From the NCBI RefSeq assembly GCF_000014065.1, contig NC_008044.1:2317501-2381500 (forward strand): a stretch of DNA of 64,000 bases, given 5' to 3'. How positions within the stretch are numbered: position 1 is the stretch's first letter; every line of letters starts with the position of its first letter. Below the pieces are notes generated by a model. It ran no database searches and was not told the origin of the DNA. It was given only the letters and a program-made list of their open reading frames with translations. A program made the translations under genes and the position numbers. The DNA is from Ruegeria sp. TM1040 (GTDB taxonomy: Bacteria; Pseudomonadota; Alphaproteobacteria; Rhodobacterales; Rhodobacteraceae). This document shows positions 33,814 through 44,480 of the stretch, one piece after another.

Positions 33814-35430
33814 TCAACGAAGCCGGAACCGCTGAATCTTGCCGGTCTGCGTCTTTGGCAGTTCTTCGGCAAAAATGATCGAGCGGGGATATTTATAGGG
33901 CGCAATGGTCGCCTTCACGTGGCTCTGCAGATCCTTGATGAGCGTCTCAGACGGCGCGAAGTCCGCGTTGAGCACGATATGCGCCTGCACGATATGTCCG
34001 CGCGCCTCGTCCGGGGCGCCAATGACCGCACATTCCGCCACCGCCGCATGCGCCAGAAGCGCAGCTTCCACCTCGGGGCCAGCGATATTGTAGCCCGCCG
34101 AGACGATCATATCGTCGTTGCGCGCAGCAAAATGGAAATAGCCGTCCGCATCGCGGATGAAACTGTCGCCGGTGATGTTCCAACCATCCGCGACATAGCC
34201 CGCCTGCCGATCATCATTAAGGTAGCGACAGCCCGTCGGCCCGCGCACCGCAAGGCGGCCAACTTCACCATCGGGCACAGTGTTGCCTTCGTCATCGACC
34301 ACCTTGGCCTCGTAGCCGCGCACAGGTTTGCCGGTGCAGGCAGGACGGTGGTCGTCAAACCGGTTGGAGATAAAGATATGCAGCATCTCGGTCGCGCCGA
34401 TCCCATCGAGCATCGGCTTGCCGGTCTTGGCCATCCAATCGTCATAGACAGGTTTGGGCAGGGTCTCGCCCGCAGAGACAGCGGCGCGCAGGCTGCTCAG
34501 ATCCGCGCCCTCTTCCATCGCCGAGAGCATCACGCGATAGGCGGTCGGCGCAGTAAAGCACACGGTCGCGCGGTATTTCTCGATGATCTCGATCATATTG
34601 GGCGGTGTGGCCTGTTCCAAAAGCGTCGCGGTTGCCCCGAACCGTAACGGGAAAATCGCTAGCCCGCCAAGCCCGAAGGTAAAGGCAAGTGGCGGAGATC
34701 CCACAAAAATGTCCTCCGGCACCACATTGAGCACATCACGGGCATAGCCATCGGCAATGATCAATAGATCGCGGTGAAAATGCATGGTGGCCTTGGGCTC
34801 TCCGGTCGACCCGGAGGTGAACCCCAGGAGCGCCACATCATCGCGTCCGGTCTCTACCGCCTCAAACTGCACCGGTTTCTCCAGTGCCAGCCGGTCAAGT
34901 TCAGCGTCGTGGTTGGAGGTCCCATCAAAGCCCACGACACGCTCAAGCACATCGCACTGGGCCGCGCAGGCCTCCATCTCCTCCATCAGCCGCGTATCAC
35001 AGAGCGCAAACTGGATCTGCGCCTTCTCGACATATTTTTTTAGCTCTGCAGCGCGCAGCATCGGCATGGTGTTGACCACCACCGCGCCCGCCTTGGTGGC
35101 GGCGAGCCAGCAGGCCACCATCGCCGGATTATTCGCAGAACGGATCAGGATGCGATTGCCCGGTTTGACGCCCAGATCCTGAACCAGCGCATGCGCCAGC
35201 CGGTTGGTCCAGTCGGCCAACTCCTTATAGGTGCGCTGCCGCCCGTTGCCGATCAGTGCAGTACGGTCGCCAAAGCCGCGCTCCACCATCGCATCGGTCA
35301 GTTCGACGCCCGCGTTCAGATGCTCGGGATACTCAAACCCCTCAAGCATAAAATCGGGCCACTGATCCGCAGGCGGCAAGGCGTCGCGGGTGAATGTATC
35401 GGTATGTGCGGATGCTCCGAGCGTCATCAT
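33814..35430 (-). CDS. Benzoate/2-aminobenzoate-CoA ligase family enzyme
   Basis: A 538-residue ANL-superfamily acyl-CoA synthetase. The phosphate loop is [20 protein letters not shown] near residue 205, [15 protein letters not shown] near 345 is the A5 motif, and the catalytic lysine is in [11 protein letters not shown] near the C-terminus. The sequence looks like the benzoate-CoA ligase branch. With the monooxygenase/reductase upstream in the operon, activation of anthranilate (2-aminobenzoate) with ATP and CoA is the natural assignment. Its start overlaps the acyl-CoA dehydrogenase stop by 4 bp. Confidence 0.88.
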   Translation of the reverse strand: MMTLGASAHTDTFTRDALPPADQWPDFMLEGFEYPEHLNAGVELTDAMVERGFGDRTALIGNGRQRTYKELADWTNRLAHALVQDLGVKPGNRILIRSANNPAMVACWLAATKAGAVVVNTMPMLRAAELKKYVEKAQIQFALCDTRLMEEMEACAAQCDVLERVVGFDGTSNHDAELDRLALEKPVQFEAVETGRDDVALLGFTSGSTGEPKATMHFHRDLLIIADGYARDVLNVVPEDIFVGSPPLAFTFGLGGLAIFPLRFGATATLLEQATPPNMIEIIEKYRATVCFTAPTAYRVMLSAMEEGADLSSLRAAVSAGETLPKPVYDDWMAKTGKPMLDGIGATEMLHIFISNRFDDHRPACTGKPVRGYEAKVVDDEGNTVPDGEVGRLAVRGPTGCRYLNDDRQAGYVADGWNITGDSFIRDADGYFHFAARNDDMIVSAGYNIAGPEVEAALLAHAAVAECAVIGAPDEARGHIVQAHIVLNADFAPSETLIKDLQSHVKATIAPYKYPRSIIFAEELPKTQTGKIQRFRLR

Positions 35431-36581
35431 TTGCCCTCCAATGCCATCATCGCCTGCCGCGCGATCACCACGCGCTGAACGTCGCTCGCGCCCTCATAGA
35501 TGCGCAACGCCCTGATTTCGCGATAGAGTTTTTCAACCATCGCGCCCGAACGCACGCCCTCCCCCCCAAAGAGCTGCACCGCCTTGTCGATGACGACCTG
35601 TGCCGCCTCGGTCGAGAACAGCTTGGCCATTGCCGCCTCGCGCGTGACCCGCGCCGCACCACTGTCCTTGGTCCAGGCCGCGCGGTAGACCAGCAGCGCG
35701 GCCGCATCCACATCCAGCGCCATATCGGCGATATGCCCCTGCACCATCTGCAAATCAAAGAGCGGCGCGCCCTGCACATGACGCTCGGTGACACGCCACA
35801 AGGCCTCGTCCAATGCCCGGCGCGCAAAGCCGAGCGCCGCCGCCGCCACGGTAGAGCGGAACACATCCAGCACCGACATGGCGATACGGAACCCCTGCCC
35901 CGGCGCACCGATCATGGCGCTTGCGGGGATGCGCACATCGCTGAACCGCAAGGTCGCCAGCGGGTGCGGTGCGATGGTCTCGAGCCGCTCCACCACCTCA
36001 AACCCGTCCAGATCCGGTGTGACTATGAAGGCCGAGAGCCCCTTGGCGCCCGGTGCCTCTCCGGTGCGGGCAAACAGCGTGTAGACATCGGCGATCCCCC
36101 CATTGGAGATCCAGGTCTTTTCACCATTCAGCACATAGTCATCACCATCGCGCACCGCCGTCATGGTGGAGTTCGCCACATCCGACCCCGACTGCGGCTC
36201 CGTCAGCGCAAAAGCAGCAATCGCCGCGCCGCTGCGGGTTTTCGGCAGCCACTCCGCTTTCTGCGCGTCGGTTCCAAACAGCGAAATCGCGCCTGTGCCA
36301 AGCCCCTGCATGGCAAAGGCAAAATCCGCAAGCCCATCGTGGCGGGCGAGGATCTCACGCGCTAGGCACAGCTTGCGCACATCGAGGCTCTTCGAGGCAC
36401 CCGCAGCCGCAGTCGGCTGCAACACCCCAGCCGCGCCAAGGTCCGCCACCAGCCTGCGACAGGCCGCATCGGTATCGCTGTGATCCACCTCAAGGCCCTC
36501 GGCCACAGCTTCGACCTTGGCAGCCCAAGCTCGATGCTCTTCGTCGAAAAAGGGCCAATTCAGAAAACTCTGGTCCGCCAC
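35427..36581 (-). CDS. Acyl-CoA dehydrogenase
   Basis: A 384-residue FAD-dependent acyl-CoA dehydrogenase. [48 protein letters not shown] and [33 protein letters not shown] (split by the FAD site) are the family blocks, with Glu in YEGASD as the likely catalytic base region. It starts with GTG after GGGGAAG. In the operon it would oxidise a CoA-bound ring or ring-cleavage intermediate of 2-aminobenzoyl-CoA breakdown. The exact substrate is unknown. Confidence 0.9.
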   Translation of the reverse strand: MADQSFLNWPFFDEEHRAWAAKVEAVAEGLEVDHSDTDAACRRLVADLGAAGVLQPTAAAGASKSLDVRKLCLAREILARHDGLADFAFAMQGLGTGAISLFGTDAQKAEWLPKTRSGAAIAAFALTEPQSGSDVANSTMTAVRDGDDYVLNGEKTWISNGGIADVYTLFARTGEAPGAKGLSAFIVTPDLDGFEVVERLETIAPHPLATLRFSDVRIPASAMIGAPGQGFRIAMSVLDVFRSTVAAAALGFARRALDEALWRVTERHVQGAPLFDLQMVQGHIADMALDVDAAALLVYRAAWTKDSGAARVTREAAMAKLFSTEAAQVVIDKAVQLFGGEGVRSGAMVEKLYREIRALRIYEGASDVQRVVIARQAMMALEGK

Positions 36582-36646
36582 GTTATCTTCCCCGTTGTCT
36601 TCATCTTCTTGTCAAATATCCTCGCCGAAGGCGAAATTCGGCGCTC

Positions 36647-37450
36647 TCAGTCGCCTTCAAACACTGGTCGCTCTTTCGCGACGAAGGCCTCATAGGCGCG
36701 GCGGAAATCATTGCCCTGCATGCAGATCGCCTGCGCCTGCGCCTCGGCCTCAATCGCCTGCTCAAGGCTCATGGACCATTCTTGCGCCAGCATCGTCTTG
36801 GTCATGCCATTGGCAAAGGTCGGCCCCTCAACGATGCGCTCTGCCATCTTCATGGCTTCGGCTTCCAGCGCCTCAGCGGACGCGAGCCGGTTAAAAAACC
36901 CCCAGCGTTCGCCTTCCTCGGCGCCCAGCGACCGACCCATATAAAGCAGCTCCGCCGCGCGGCCCTGTCCGATGATACGCGGCAGCATGGCGCAAGCGCC
37001 CATGTCACAACCCGCAAGCCCCACACGATTAAAGAGAAACGCCACCTTGGCCTCAGGTGTGGCGATGCGCAGATCACTGGCCATCGCTATGATCGCCCCT
37101 GCCCCCGCACAAATGCCATCCACCGCCGAAATCACCGGCTTGCTGCAGTTGAGCATCGCCTTCACAAGATCCCCGGTCATGCGGGTGAAGGCCAAGAGCT
37201 CTTTCATGTTCATCCTGGTGAGCGGGCCGATGATGTCGTGCACATCCCCGCCAGAGGAAAAATTCCCGCCATTGGGCACGATCACAACCGCATGCACCTC
37301 GTCCGAATAGGGCAACGCCCGGAACCAGTCGCGCAGCTCTGCGTAGCTTTCAAAGGTCAGCGGGTTCTTACGCTCCGGCCGATTGAGCGAGATACGCGCG
37401 ATGCCGCCCTCAATCGTGCAATTGAAATGCGTTGTCTCATCGAGGCTCAT
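36647..37450 (-). CDS. Enoyl-CoA hydratase/isomerase family protein
   Basis: A 267-residue crotonase-fold enzyme. The oxyanion-hole regions [16 protein letters not shown] (near 67) and [23 protein letters not shown] (near 112) are clear. A following acid residue position reads [18 protein letters not shown], close to the usual form. In this operon it may hydrate or hydrolytically open the alicyclic CoA intermediate. It lies 6 bp after the MarR gene and 65 bp before the acyl-CoA dehydrogenase gene. Confidence 0.9.
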   Translation of the reverse strand: MSLDETTHFNCTIEGGIARISLNRPERKNPLTFESYAELRDWFRALPYSDEVHAVVIVPNGGNFSSGGDVHDIIGPLTRMNMKELLAFTRMTGDLVKAMLNCSKPVISAVDGICAGAGAIIAMASDLRIATPEAKVAFLFNRVGLAGCDMGACAMLPRIIGQGRAAELLYMGRSLGAEEGERWGFFNRLASAEALEAEAMKMAERIVEGPTFANGMTKTMLAQEWSMSLEQAIEAEAQAQAICMQGNDFRRAYEAFVAKERPVFEGD

Positions 37451-37456
37451 GTCGGG

Positions 37457-37942
37457 TCATCCTTTGTCTTCTTGGGGCGCCGCAACCGGCTGGATCTGGT
37501 CCAGAAGCGCGCTCATTTCGGTGATTTCATCTGCGCCAAGCCCCGCCATCATCTCGCCGATCCAGGCCTCATGCTCGGCGGCGAGGCGGTCAAACTCGGC
37601 CTCTCCTGCAGGGGTCAGCCGCGCCACCTGGGCGCGACGGTCGCCGGGGACCGCAACCCGCAGCGCCAGACCGTCCTCGGTCAGCCGGTCCACGATGCCG
37701 GTCACATTGCCGTTGGACACGCGCAGAAATTGCGAGAGCTGGCTCATCTTGAGCCCTTCGGGATTGCGCGAAAGCGCTGACATCACGTCAAACCGCGGCA
37801 GCGTGGTGTTGTGGCGATCGCGCAAGCGACGGCGCAGCTCGGACTCGATACTGCCTGACGTCTTCAAGAGCTTCAGCCACAGACGCAGCCGCGCCTTGGA
37901 GGCCGTGTCGCCGAGATCAGCTTGCGCTGCGGTGCCGCTCAT
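37457..37942 (-). CDS. MarR family transcriptional regulator
   Basis: A 161-residue winged-helix protein. The recognition region is LRVSNGNVTGIVDRLTEDGLALR and the wing is RRAQVARLTPAGEAEFDRL, both MarR hallmarks. ATG 37942 (MSGTAAQ) overlaps the SDR stop by 4 bp. In-frame sequence upstream is antisense-like noise inside the SDR gene. Lying inside an aryl-CoA operon, it probably represses it and may respond to an aryl-CoA thioester, as some MarR regulators of aromatic catabolism do. The palindrome at 41037-41054 is a candidate operator. Confidence 0.92.
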   Translation of the reverse strand: MSGTAAQADLGDTASKARLRLWLKLLKTSGSIESELRRRLRDRHNTTLPRFDVMSALSRNPEGLKMSQLSQFLRVSNGNVTGIVDRLTEDGLALRVAVPGDRRAQVARLTPAGEAEFDRLAAEHEAWIGEMMAGLGADEITEMSALLDQIQPVAAPQEDKG

Positions 37943-38688
37943 ATCTCGCCCCCCGTCAGGGCCAACGCGTGCCCGTTCACCGATCCCGCAGTGTCCGACG
38001 CCAGCCAGAGCGCAGCATCCGCGACCTCTTCGGGCTGCACAAAACGACCCTGGGGATTGTCGGCCTTGAGGGCGCCTGCGGCCTCCTCGGATGTCATCCC
38101 GGTCTTGGCGCGGATATTGTCGATGCTGCGCTGGAGCATCGGCGTTTCCACAAACCCCGGACAGATCGCATTGACCGTCACGCCTGTGCGCGCCAGTTCC
38201 TTGGCGAGCGAGCGAGTAAGCCCGACCACCGCGTGTTTGGCGGCGCAATAGGCGCTGACATAGGCATAGCCCTTGAGCCCCGCCGTCGAGGCCACCGCGA
38301 TCATGCGCCCACGCCCGGCCTCTTTCATGCCCGGCAACACCGCCTGCCAGAGGTTCACGACGCCTCCGAGGTTCACCGCCATCATCTCCGTGAGAAGCTC
38401 TGGCTGCATCTTGGCAAAAGGCACGCTTTCGGCCGCGCCCGCATTTGCAATCGCCACAGTCACCGGCCCGCGCGCGGCGGCTGCGCGCGCCACCGCGGAT
38501 GTGACGCTTGGCGCATCCGTTACATCGCAGACCTCATAAGGAAGCCCCTGCTCTGCAAGCGTTTTCTCCGTTCGCCCCATCAGGGTCACTTTGGCCCCCT
38601 GGGCCGCGAAGGCCTGGGCGCAGGCGGCCCCAACACCGGTGCCGCCGCCCGTGATCAGGACATGTTCTTGGCGTGGATCTTGGCTCAT
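37939..38688 (-). CDS. Short-chain dehydrogenase/reductase (3-hydroxyacyl-CoA dehydrogenase-like)
   Basis: A 249-residue classical SDR. The NAD(P) loop is [17 protein letters not shown], the catalytic set is S...[12 protein letters not shown] (Tyr and Lys near 155-159), and [10 protein letters not shown] follows. It starts in overlap with the monooxygenase/reductase gene. In a beta-oxidation-like sequence it would oxidise a 3-hydroxyacyl-CoA or alicyclic alcohol. The substrate is inferred. Confidence 0.9.
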   Translation of the reverse strand: MSQDPRQEHVLITGGGTGVGAACAQAFAAQGAKVTLMGRTEKTLAEQGLPYEVCDVTDAPSVTSAVARAAAARGPVTVAIANAGAAESVPFAKMQPELLTEMMAVNLGGVVNLWQAVLPGMKEAGRGRMIAVASTAGLKGYAYVSAYCAAKHAVVGLTRSLAKELARTGVTVNAICPGFVETPMLQRSIDNIRAKTGMTSEEAAGALKADNPQGRFVQPEEVADAALWLASDTAGSVNGHALALTGGEI

Positions 38689-40979
38689 GCGCGCAGGGTC
38701 TCCGCTTCTTTGTCCGCAAGACGCCAGCTCTGATCGCGCCCCGCCAGATAGGGCAGCGGCCAGTCGGGGGCTGCACGATCACCGATCTTGCTGCCCTCGT
38801 GAAGGGTCCAATACGGATCCGAGAGATGCGGGCGGCCCACGGCCACCAGATCCGCGCGGCCTGCCATCAGGATCGAATTGGCATGATCGGCCTCGAAGAT
38901 ATTGCCCACAGCCATGGTACAGATGCCCGCCTCGTTGCGGATCTGATCCGAAAACGGCGTCTGGAACATGCGGCCGTAGACGGGTTTGGCCTCGGTGGTG
39001 GTCTGACCGGCAGACACGTCGATCAGATCCGCACCGGCCTCCCAAAAGGCACGCGCGATCTGGACGGCTTCGTCCGGGGTGACGCCATCCTCGCCCACCC
39101 AGTCATTGGCGGAGATCCGCACCGACATCGGCTTGCCTTCGGGCCAGACCGCGCGCATCGCGGCAAAGACCTCGAGCGGATAGCGCAGGCGGTTTTCAAG
39201 GCTGCCGCCATAGTCATCGCCGCGCTGGTTCGAGACCGGCGACAGGAACGACGAGATCAGATAGCCATGGGCTGCGTGCAGCTCGATCATGTCAAAGCCC
39301 GCACGATCCGCCATCTGAGCCGCGCGCACAAATTGATCGCGCACCTCGTCCATCTCGGCGCGGGTGATTTCGCGCGGGGTGGCGTTCTGCCCAGACCACG
39401 GGATCGCAGAGGCGCTGACGATATCCCAGTTGCCCTCTGGCAGCGGTGCATCCATCTCGTCCCAACCAAGCTGGGTGGAGCCTTTGCGTCCCGAGTGGCC
39501 GATCTGGCAGCAGATCTTGGCGTCGGTTTCGGCATGCACAAAATCGGTGATCCGCGACCATGCGGCCTCATGCTCCGGCGCATAGAGCCCCGGACAGCCG
39601 GGGGTAATCCGGCCCTCTGGCGATACACAGGTCATCTCGGTGTAGACCAGCCCCGCGCCGCCTTTGGCGCGTTCGCCGTAATGCACCAGATGCCAGTCGG
39701 TCGGGCTGCCATCCTTGGCCTTGTACTGCGCCATGGGCGAAACGACGATGCGGCTCTTGAGGTCCATCTCGCGCAGGCGGAAGGGGGCAAACATCGGCGC
39801 CCGCAGCGGCGCATCCTTGGGCGCCCCCGCCTGATCCATGAACCAGCGCTCCGCGCTCTCAAGCCAGTCCTTGTCCCGTTCGCGCAGGTTTTCGTGGCTG
39901 ATCCGCTGACTGCGAGTCAGCATCGAGTAATTCAGCTGCACCGGATCAAGATCCAGATAGCGCTCCACCCGCTCGAACCACTCCATCGAATTGCGTGCCG
40001 CAGACTGCAGGCGCAACACCTCAAGACGGCGCTGGTCTTCGTATTCGTCAAAGGCGCTTTGCAGATCAGGCTTTTCATGCAGCAGATCGGCCAGCGCAAT
40101 CGCGGATTCCAGCGCCAACTTGGACCCTGACCCAATCGAGAAATGCGCCGTCGCGGCCGCGTCGCCCATCAGGACCACATTCTCGTGACTCCATTTTTCG
40201 CACAAAACCCGCGGGAAGCGGATCCAGGCGGAGCCGCGAATATGGTTGGCATTGGTCATCAGCGCATGGCCGCCCAGATGATCCTTGAAGATTTCTTCGC
40301 AGGTCTTGATGCTTTCCTGCTGGCTCATGGAGCCAAAACCAAAGGCGTCAAAGGTCTCTTGCGTGCATTCCACGATGAAGGTCGCGGTGTCGTCGTCGAA
40401 CTGGTAGGCATGCGCCCAGACCCAGCCGTGCTCGGTTTCCTCAAAGATAAACGTGAACGCATCCTTGAAGGTCTGATGGGTGCCAAGCCAAACAAAATTA
40501 CAAAGCCGCGTGTCCACATCCGGCTTGAAGGTGTCGGCATACAGGCTGCGTGTGCGCGAATTGAGCCCGTCACTGGCGACCACAAGATCGTAATCCTTGC
40601 GATAGTCCTCGGCGCTTTGCACTTCGGTTTCGAACTGCATCTTGACGCCCAGTTCACGGGCGCGCTCCTGCAGAAGGATCAGCAGCTTCTTGCGCCCGAT
40701 GCCGCAGAACCCATGACCAGAGGACACCTGCCGCGTGCCTTTGAACAGAAGCGCGACATCATCCCAATAGGCAAAATGAGACCGGATCGACTCGGCGCTC
40801 TTGGCGTCATTGGCTGCCAGATTGTCGAGCGTCTCATCCGAGAGCACCACGCCCCAGCCAAAGGTGTCATCGGCCCGATTGCGTTCGATCACCGTGACCT
40901 CATGGCTGGGATCACGCAGCTTCATCGAGATCCCGAAATACAGGCCCGCTGGCCCCCCTCCCAAGCATGCAATGCGCAT
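38685..40979 (-). CDS. 2-aminobenzoyl-CoA monooxygenase/reductase (salicylyl-CoA 5-hydroxylase/OYE fusion)
   Basis: A 764-residue two-domain flavoenzyme. The N-terminal half (about 1-370) is a PHBH-type FAD monooxygenase: [10 protein letters not shown] at 7-16, [28 protein letters not shown]. The C-terminal half (about 395-764) is an Old Yellow Enzyme-type FMN reductase: [47 protein letters not shown]. This fusion matches the enzyme of the Azoarcus evansii anthranilate pathway, which hydroxylates and reduces 2-aminobenzoyl-CoA with O2 and NADH to a non-aromatic product. Salicylyl-CoA is an alternative substrate. ATG 40979 follows GAGGATCAG. It is the first gene of the 13-gene operon. Confidence 0.92.
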   Translation of the reverse strand: MRIACLGGGPAGLYFGISMKLRDPSHEVTVIERNRADDTFGWGVVLSDETLDNLAANDAKSAESIRSHFAYWDDVALLFKGTRQVSSGHGFCGIGRKKLLILLQERARELGVKMQFETEVQSAEDYRKDYDLVVASDGLNSRTRSLYADTFKPDVDTRLCNFVWLGTHQTFKDAFTFIFEETEHGWVWAHAYQFDDDTATFIVECTQETFDAFGFGSMSQQESIKTCEEIFKDHLGGHALMTNANHIRGSAWIRFPRVLCEKWSHENVVLMGDAAATAHFSIGSGSKLALESAIALADLLHEKPDLQSAFDEYEDQRRLEVLRLQSAARNSMEWFERVERYLDLDPVQLNYSMLTRSQRISHENLRERDKDWLESAERWFMDQAGAPKDAPLRAPMFAPFRLREMDLKSRIVVSPMAQYKAKDGSPTDWHLVHYGERAKGGAGLVYTEMTCVSPEGRITPGCPGLYAPEHEAAWSRITDFVHAETDAKICCQIGHSGRKGSTQLGWDEMDAPLPEGNWDIVSASAIPWSGQNATPREITRAEMDEVRDQFVRAAQMADRAGFDMIELHAAHGYLISSFLSPVSNQRGDDYGGSLENRLRYPLEVFAAMRAVWPEGKPMSVRISANDWVGEDGVTPDEAVQIARAFWEAGADLIDVSAGQTTTEAKPVYGRMFQTPFSDQIRNEAGICTMAVGNIFEADHANSILMAGRADLVAVGRPHLSDPYWTLHEGSKIGDRAAPDWPLPYLAGRDQSWRLADKEAETLRA

Positions 40980-41036
40980 CTGATCCTCATTCCCACATCG
41001 GTTATTGATGAAGTCAGGTTCTGCGCATCTCAAAAC

Positions 41037-41054
41037 AATTTCAAGCTTGAAATT
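41037..41054. promoter_or_regulatory. 18-bp palindrome upstream of the anthranilate operon, candidate operator
   Basis: AATTTCAAGCTTGAAATT is a perfect palindrome 58 bases before the operon's first start codon. The 307-bp gap around it is AT-rich and otherwise holds no gene or hairpin I can support. Size and symmetry suit a MarR dimer, and a marR gene is in the operon. A related core lies before kynA (20719-20732). Confidence 0.55.
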
Positions 41055-41286
41055 TCTATTTTTAAAGCATTAACTGCGAGGCCCTCGAGCGCATCGCTCT
41101 GATGAAATCCAAAAACCAACACCTAAATAATTGATTTTAATTCATAATAAATCCACTCCGGAAGATCCCTCGCGCGCCAGGCGCTGCGTTCCCAGCGCTC
41201 AAAATCGCGTCACTGCCAATATCAAGGGCCAAGGGCAGGCCCGTCTGAGCCTGCCCTGCCGTGAGTCGCACCAGGATTTCGCCCCC

Positions 41287-42228
41287 CTACCAGACGCCTG
41301 TTTCCGCAAGCAGTGGCCATGTGCTGACCAGGGGCGCAGGCCCGGGCAGAGCATGCGTGCAGTACCAGATTTCCTCTGGCTGCACGTCGACGATCCGCTC
41401 CGCCCCTTTGAAGTGGGACACGCGGTCAGGGCGCCAGTCGACCGTCGCCAGACCGGTGACAAAGATCCCCGCACCGCTTTTGAAGTCGGGGATGAAAAGC
41501 CCTACGCGCCCATCGGCCTCAATGTTGCCGAGCGTGTTGAAAAACCGGTTTCCGGCAAAATCGGGAAAGGAGAGCGAGCTGTCGTCGTTGATCGTCAGGA
41601 AACCGGGCCGCCCGCCACGGTGCGAGGCATCAACCCCATCGATGGGGCGCGCTGACATCTCGGCCGCGCGCGACGCGATAAAAAAGGTATCGGCCTGCGC
41701 GACCAGCGCGCGGCTTTGCGACTCCCAATCGGGCAGCGCCACGGCCTCGGGCGCTGGCGGATTGGCGGGCCATACGAGATCGCGGGTCTGGATATACTGC
41801 GGGCAATTGCCAAAGCTCAGGTCCACCGCGATCTCAAATCCTTCTCCATTGACCGCAGTGATGGTGCCGTTCATGCGGTTGCGGCGGCGACTGGCCATTT
41901 CCATGCCCACCGCGCCCACCTTGGCCCCGGCGCGAACATCCAGCCAAAGCGTTTCGCCCAACACTGGGCGCGCCCCGACCGCCAGATGACCGGGGTCGCG
42001 CGAACGCAGAAAGCCAACTTCACCCACCGCAGGTGTCGCCCAGACTCGCCCACGCGCGTCAAGCAAACCCAGAAAGAGCACCGGCAGGCTCTCAAAGAAA
42101 TCGCGATGCTGTTGAGGCATCTGCGGGCGGATGGCATGGGCCACCCGCTCGCGATAGCTTGGCGCGACACCGGCGCGGTTTTGCAGGATCAATTCGCCTG
42201 CGTGGAAAACCTGCTCAGAGCGGGACAT
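41287..42228 (-). CDS. Pyridoxamine 5'-phosphate oxidase-family protein with duplicated split barrel
   Basis: A 313-residue protein with two flavin-reductase-like split-barrel repeats: about 40-130 (FLGLLDARGRVWATPAVGEVGFLRS) and about 195-275 (GRPGFLTINDDSSLSFPDFAGNRFFNTLGN). These bind FMN, F420 or haem in the family. No signal peptide is visible. The start is 1 base after the GST stop, so it is co-expressed with GST and DUF1348. The function is unknown; a detoxification or redox role is suggested by its neighbours. Confidence 0.8.
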   Translation of the reverse strand: MSRSEQVFHAGELILQNRAGVAPSYRERVAHAIRPQMPQQHRDFFESLPVLFLGLLDARGRVWATPAVGEVGFLRSRDPGHLAVGARPVLGETLWLDVRAGAKVGAVGMEMASRRRNRMNGTITAVNGEGFEIAVDLSFGNCPQYIQTRDLVWPANPPAPEAVALPDWESQSRALVAQADTFFIASRAAEMSARPIDGVDASHRGGRPGFLTINDDSSLSFPDFAGNRFFNTLGNIEADGRVGLFIPDFKSGAGIFVTGLATVDWRPDRVSHFKGAERIVDVQPEEIWYCTHALPGPAPLVSTWPLLAETGVW

Positions 42229-42229
42229 C

Positions 42230-42892
42230 TCAGGCGCCTCGCGCAAGCTCTGGCAGCGGGGAGGCCTGCATCGGCACAAACCCCTGAAGCGCTTCGACCC
42301 GATCGATCCACGCCCGTACCTTTGGATAGGCCGCAAGGCTCACACCTCCCTCGGGCGCGTGTGCGATATAGGCGTAGGCAGACACATCCGCGATCGTAGG
42401 CGCCTCTCCTGCCAGGTAGTGCTGACCCGAGATCAGACCTTCCATCTGCTCCAGAAAGGCATGGCTGATGGCACGCGCTGTCTCCGTTTCCGGCGTGTCG
42501 CTCGCGCCGGTCAGGGTCCGCCAACGCGCCCGCGCGGGACCGGTTGCCAGATGCGATACCGTAAGCGACAGCCAGCGCTGAACTGCGGCGGCCACACCGG
42601 GCGCGCGGGGCAACCAACCCGTCTCTTTGCCGTAGGCCTCGACAAGATAGACAAGGATCGCATTGGAATCGCTGACGATGGTGCCGTTGTCGTCCAGAAC
42701 TGGAACCTGCCCAAACGGGTTGAGATCCAGGAACGCGGGCGCCTTATGCGCGCCCTGCAGCAGGTCGAGGTCGACCAACTCATAGGGCAGATCGAGGATC
42801 GAGAGCATCATCTCGACCCGGTGACAATGCCCCGAGAGCGGGTGGCGATAGAGTTTGATCGGTGCGGAGGAGGAGGCAAATTCGGCGTTCAT
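42230..42892 (-). CDS. Glutathione S-transferase family protein
   Basis: A 220-residue GST. The N-terminal thioredoxin-like domain shows LYRHPLSGHCHRVEMMLSILDLPYELVDLD, the cis-Pro motif QVPVLDD and the glutathione-contact SDSNAILVYL. The C-terminal helical domain shows GEAPTIADVSAYAYIAHA. I chose ATG 42892 after AAGGATACCC; the upstream TTG start is less likely. It belongs to a three-gene unit divergent from a LysR regulator. Confidence 0.9.
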   Translation of the reverse strand: MNAEFASSSAPIKLYRHPLSGHCHRVEMMLSILDLPYELVDLDLLQGAHKAPAFLDLNPFGQVPVLDDNGTIVSDSNAILVYLVEAYGKETGWLPRAPGVAAAVQRWLSLTVSHLATGPARARWRTLTGASDTPETETARAISHAFLEQMEGLISGQHYLAGEAPTIADVSAYAYIAHAPEGGVSLAAYPKVRAWIDRVEALQGFVPMQASPLPELARGA

Positions 42893-42945
42893 TTGGGTAT
42901 CCTTGAGGTCTATCTGTGAGGTCAATCTGTCGGGAAAGTCGTGGC

Positions 42946-43419
42946 TCAGAGGCCAAGGTCGCTGAGGCCCGGATGGTCGTCAGGACGACGCCCAAGCGGC
43001 CAGTGGAACTTGCGATCCGCCTCAGAAATGGGGTGCTCATTGATGGAGGCGTGGCGCTCTTCCATCAGGCCGTTCTCATCAAACTGCCAGTTTTCATTGC
43101 CATAGGCGCGGAACCAGTGGCCGCTGTCGTCGCGATATTCATAGGCGTAGCGCACAGCGATGCGATTGCCGTCAAAGGCCCAGAGCTCCTTGATGAGCCG
43201 ATATTCCAGCTCGCGCGCCCATTTGCGGGTCAGGAAGGCTTCGATTTCGGTGCGCCCAACGGGAAACTCTGCCCGGTTGCGCCAGCGGCTGTCAGGCGTA
43301 TAGGCCAAGCTGACCTTGGCCGCGTCGCGGCTGTTCCAGCCATCTTCGGCCAGACGGATTTTTTCAATGGCGCTCTCTCGGGTGAAGGGCGGCAGCGGCG
43401 GGCGGGCTGTGGATGTCAT
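42946..43419 (-). CDS. DUF1348 (NTF2-like fold) protein
   Basis: A 157-residue DUF1348 protein of the SnoaL/NTF2-like fold. [53 protein letters not shown] and [13 protein letters not shown] are the family blocks. The function is unknown in the family. ATG 43419 follows CGGAGATAG. It is the first gene of the GST/PNPOx unit, and its promoter shares a 128-bp gap with the divergent LysR gene, which probably controls it. Confidence 0.88.
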   Translation of the reverse strand: MTSTARPPLPPFTRESAIEKIRLAEDGWNSRDAAKVSLAYTPDSRWRNRAEFPVGRTEIEAFLTRKWARELEYRLIKELWAFDGNRIAVRYAYEYRDDSGHWFRAYGNENWQFDENGLMEERHASINEHPISEADRKFHWPLGRRPDDHPGLSDLGL

Positions 43420-43547
43420 CTCTATCTCCGATGTGGCGGCGCGGGTGTTCGCCTCTGTCGAGAGAGATAAATCAACCCGTTGTGTAAAATAATACGGCGT
43501 GTCAGAAAGAGATAATTTCACGTTTTGATAGCAATCGGAGCCAATGC

Positions 43548-44480
43548 ATGGACCGCATTCAAAGCATGCAGGTGTTTGTCGCCGTCGCCGAAGAAGAGGG
43601 CTTTGCCGCGGGCGCGCGCCGGATGGGGCTGAGCGCGCCATCGGCCACGCGGGCGATCAACGGGCTTGAGACACAGCTAGGCGCGCGACTCTTTACACGT
43701 ACCACCCGGCGGCTGCATCTGACGGACGTGGGGCAGCGCTACCTTGAGGACGTGCGCCATATCCTGACCTCATTGCAGGCGGCAGACGATACAGCGCGCG
43801 GCGCGGCCAGCGCGCCGGTGGGTCTGTTACGTCTCACCTGCCCCAATGAATTCGGTCGCATCTACATCCTGCCGATCCTGCTGGATTATCTCGATCATTA
43901 TCCCGACATGCGCGCAGAATTGGTCCTGTTGGACCGGGTGGTGAACATCGTCGAAGAAGGCTTCGACGTGGCCCTGCGCATCGGCCATCTGCCCTCCTCG
44001 ACGCTCTCGGCGGTAAAGGTCGGAGCGGTGCGCCGGGTGCTCTGCGCGGCTCCCGCTTATCTGGAGCGGTACGGCACACCAGAAACTCCGGCGGATCTGA
44101 GCGCGCATCGCATCGTGGCTGTCAATGTGATCTCTTCTGCGACCGAATGGCGGTTCGGCGCCCAACAAGAGATCGCCGTGCGCATCGCGCCGCAACTCTG
44201 TGTGAGCACCGTTGCAGCCGGGCGTGACGCGGCGCGCGAAGGCTGGGGGCTGTGCCGGATGCTCTCGTATCAGGCCGGACGCGATGTCGCGGAGGGGCAC
44301 CTGACCTGCCTGCTCGAAGACTATGAGCCAGAAAGCATGCCGATTCATCTGGTTCACACCGAAGGACGGCGCGCCCCAGCCAAGGTGCGCAGCTTTATCG
44401 ATTTTGCCCGCGACCGGCTGCGCGCGGACCCGGTGCTTCAGGCCTTGTCATCCAGCAAGGGCTGTGGGCTGAGCGCTTAG
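43548..44480 (+). CDS. LysR family transcriptional regulator
   Basis: A 310-residue LysR regulator. The N-terminal helix-turn-helix is [32 protein letters not shown] (split region about 9-40), with the CrgA/AaeR-like type of effector domain after residue 90. It diverges from the DUF1348-GST-PNPOx unit, the usual layout for autoregulation and control of the opposite operon. Its stop overlaps the nadC stop tail-to-tail by 4 bp. Confidence 0.92.
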   Translation: MDRIQSMQVFVAVAEEEGFAAGARRMGLSAPSATRAINGLETQLGARLFTRTTRRLHLTDVGQRYLEDVRHILTSLQAADDTARGAASAPVGLLRLTCPNEFGRIYILPILLDYLDHYPDMRAELVLLDRVVNIVEEGFDVALRIGHLPSSTLSAVKVGAVRRVLCAAPAYLERYGTPETPADLSAHRIVAVNVISSATEWRFGAQQEIAVRIAPQLCVSTVAAGRDAAREGWGLCRMLSYQAGRDVAEGHLTCLLEDYEPESMPIHLVHTEGRRAPAKVRSFIDFARDRLRADPVLQALSSSKGCGLSA

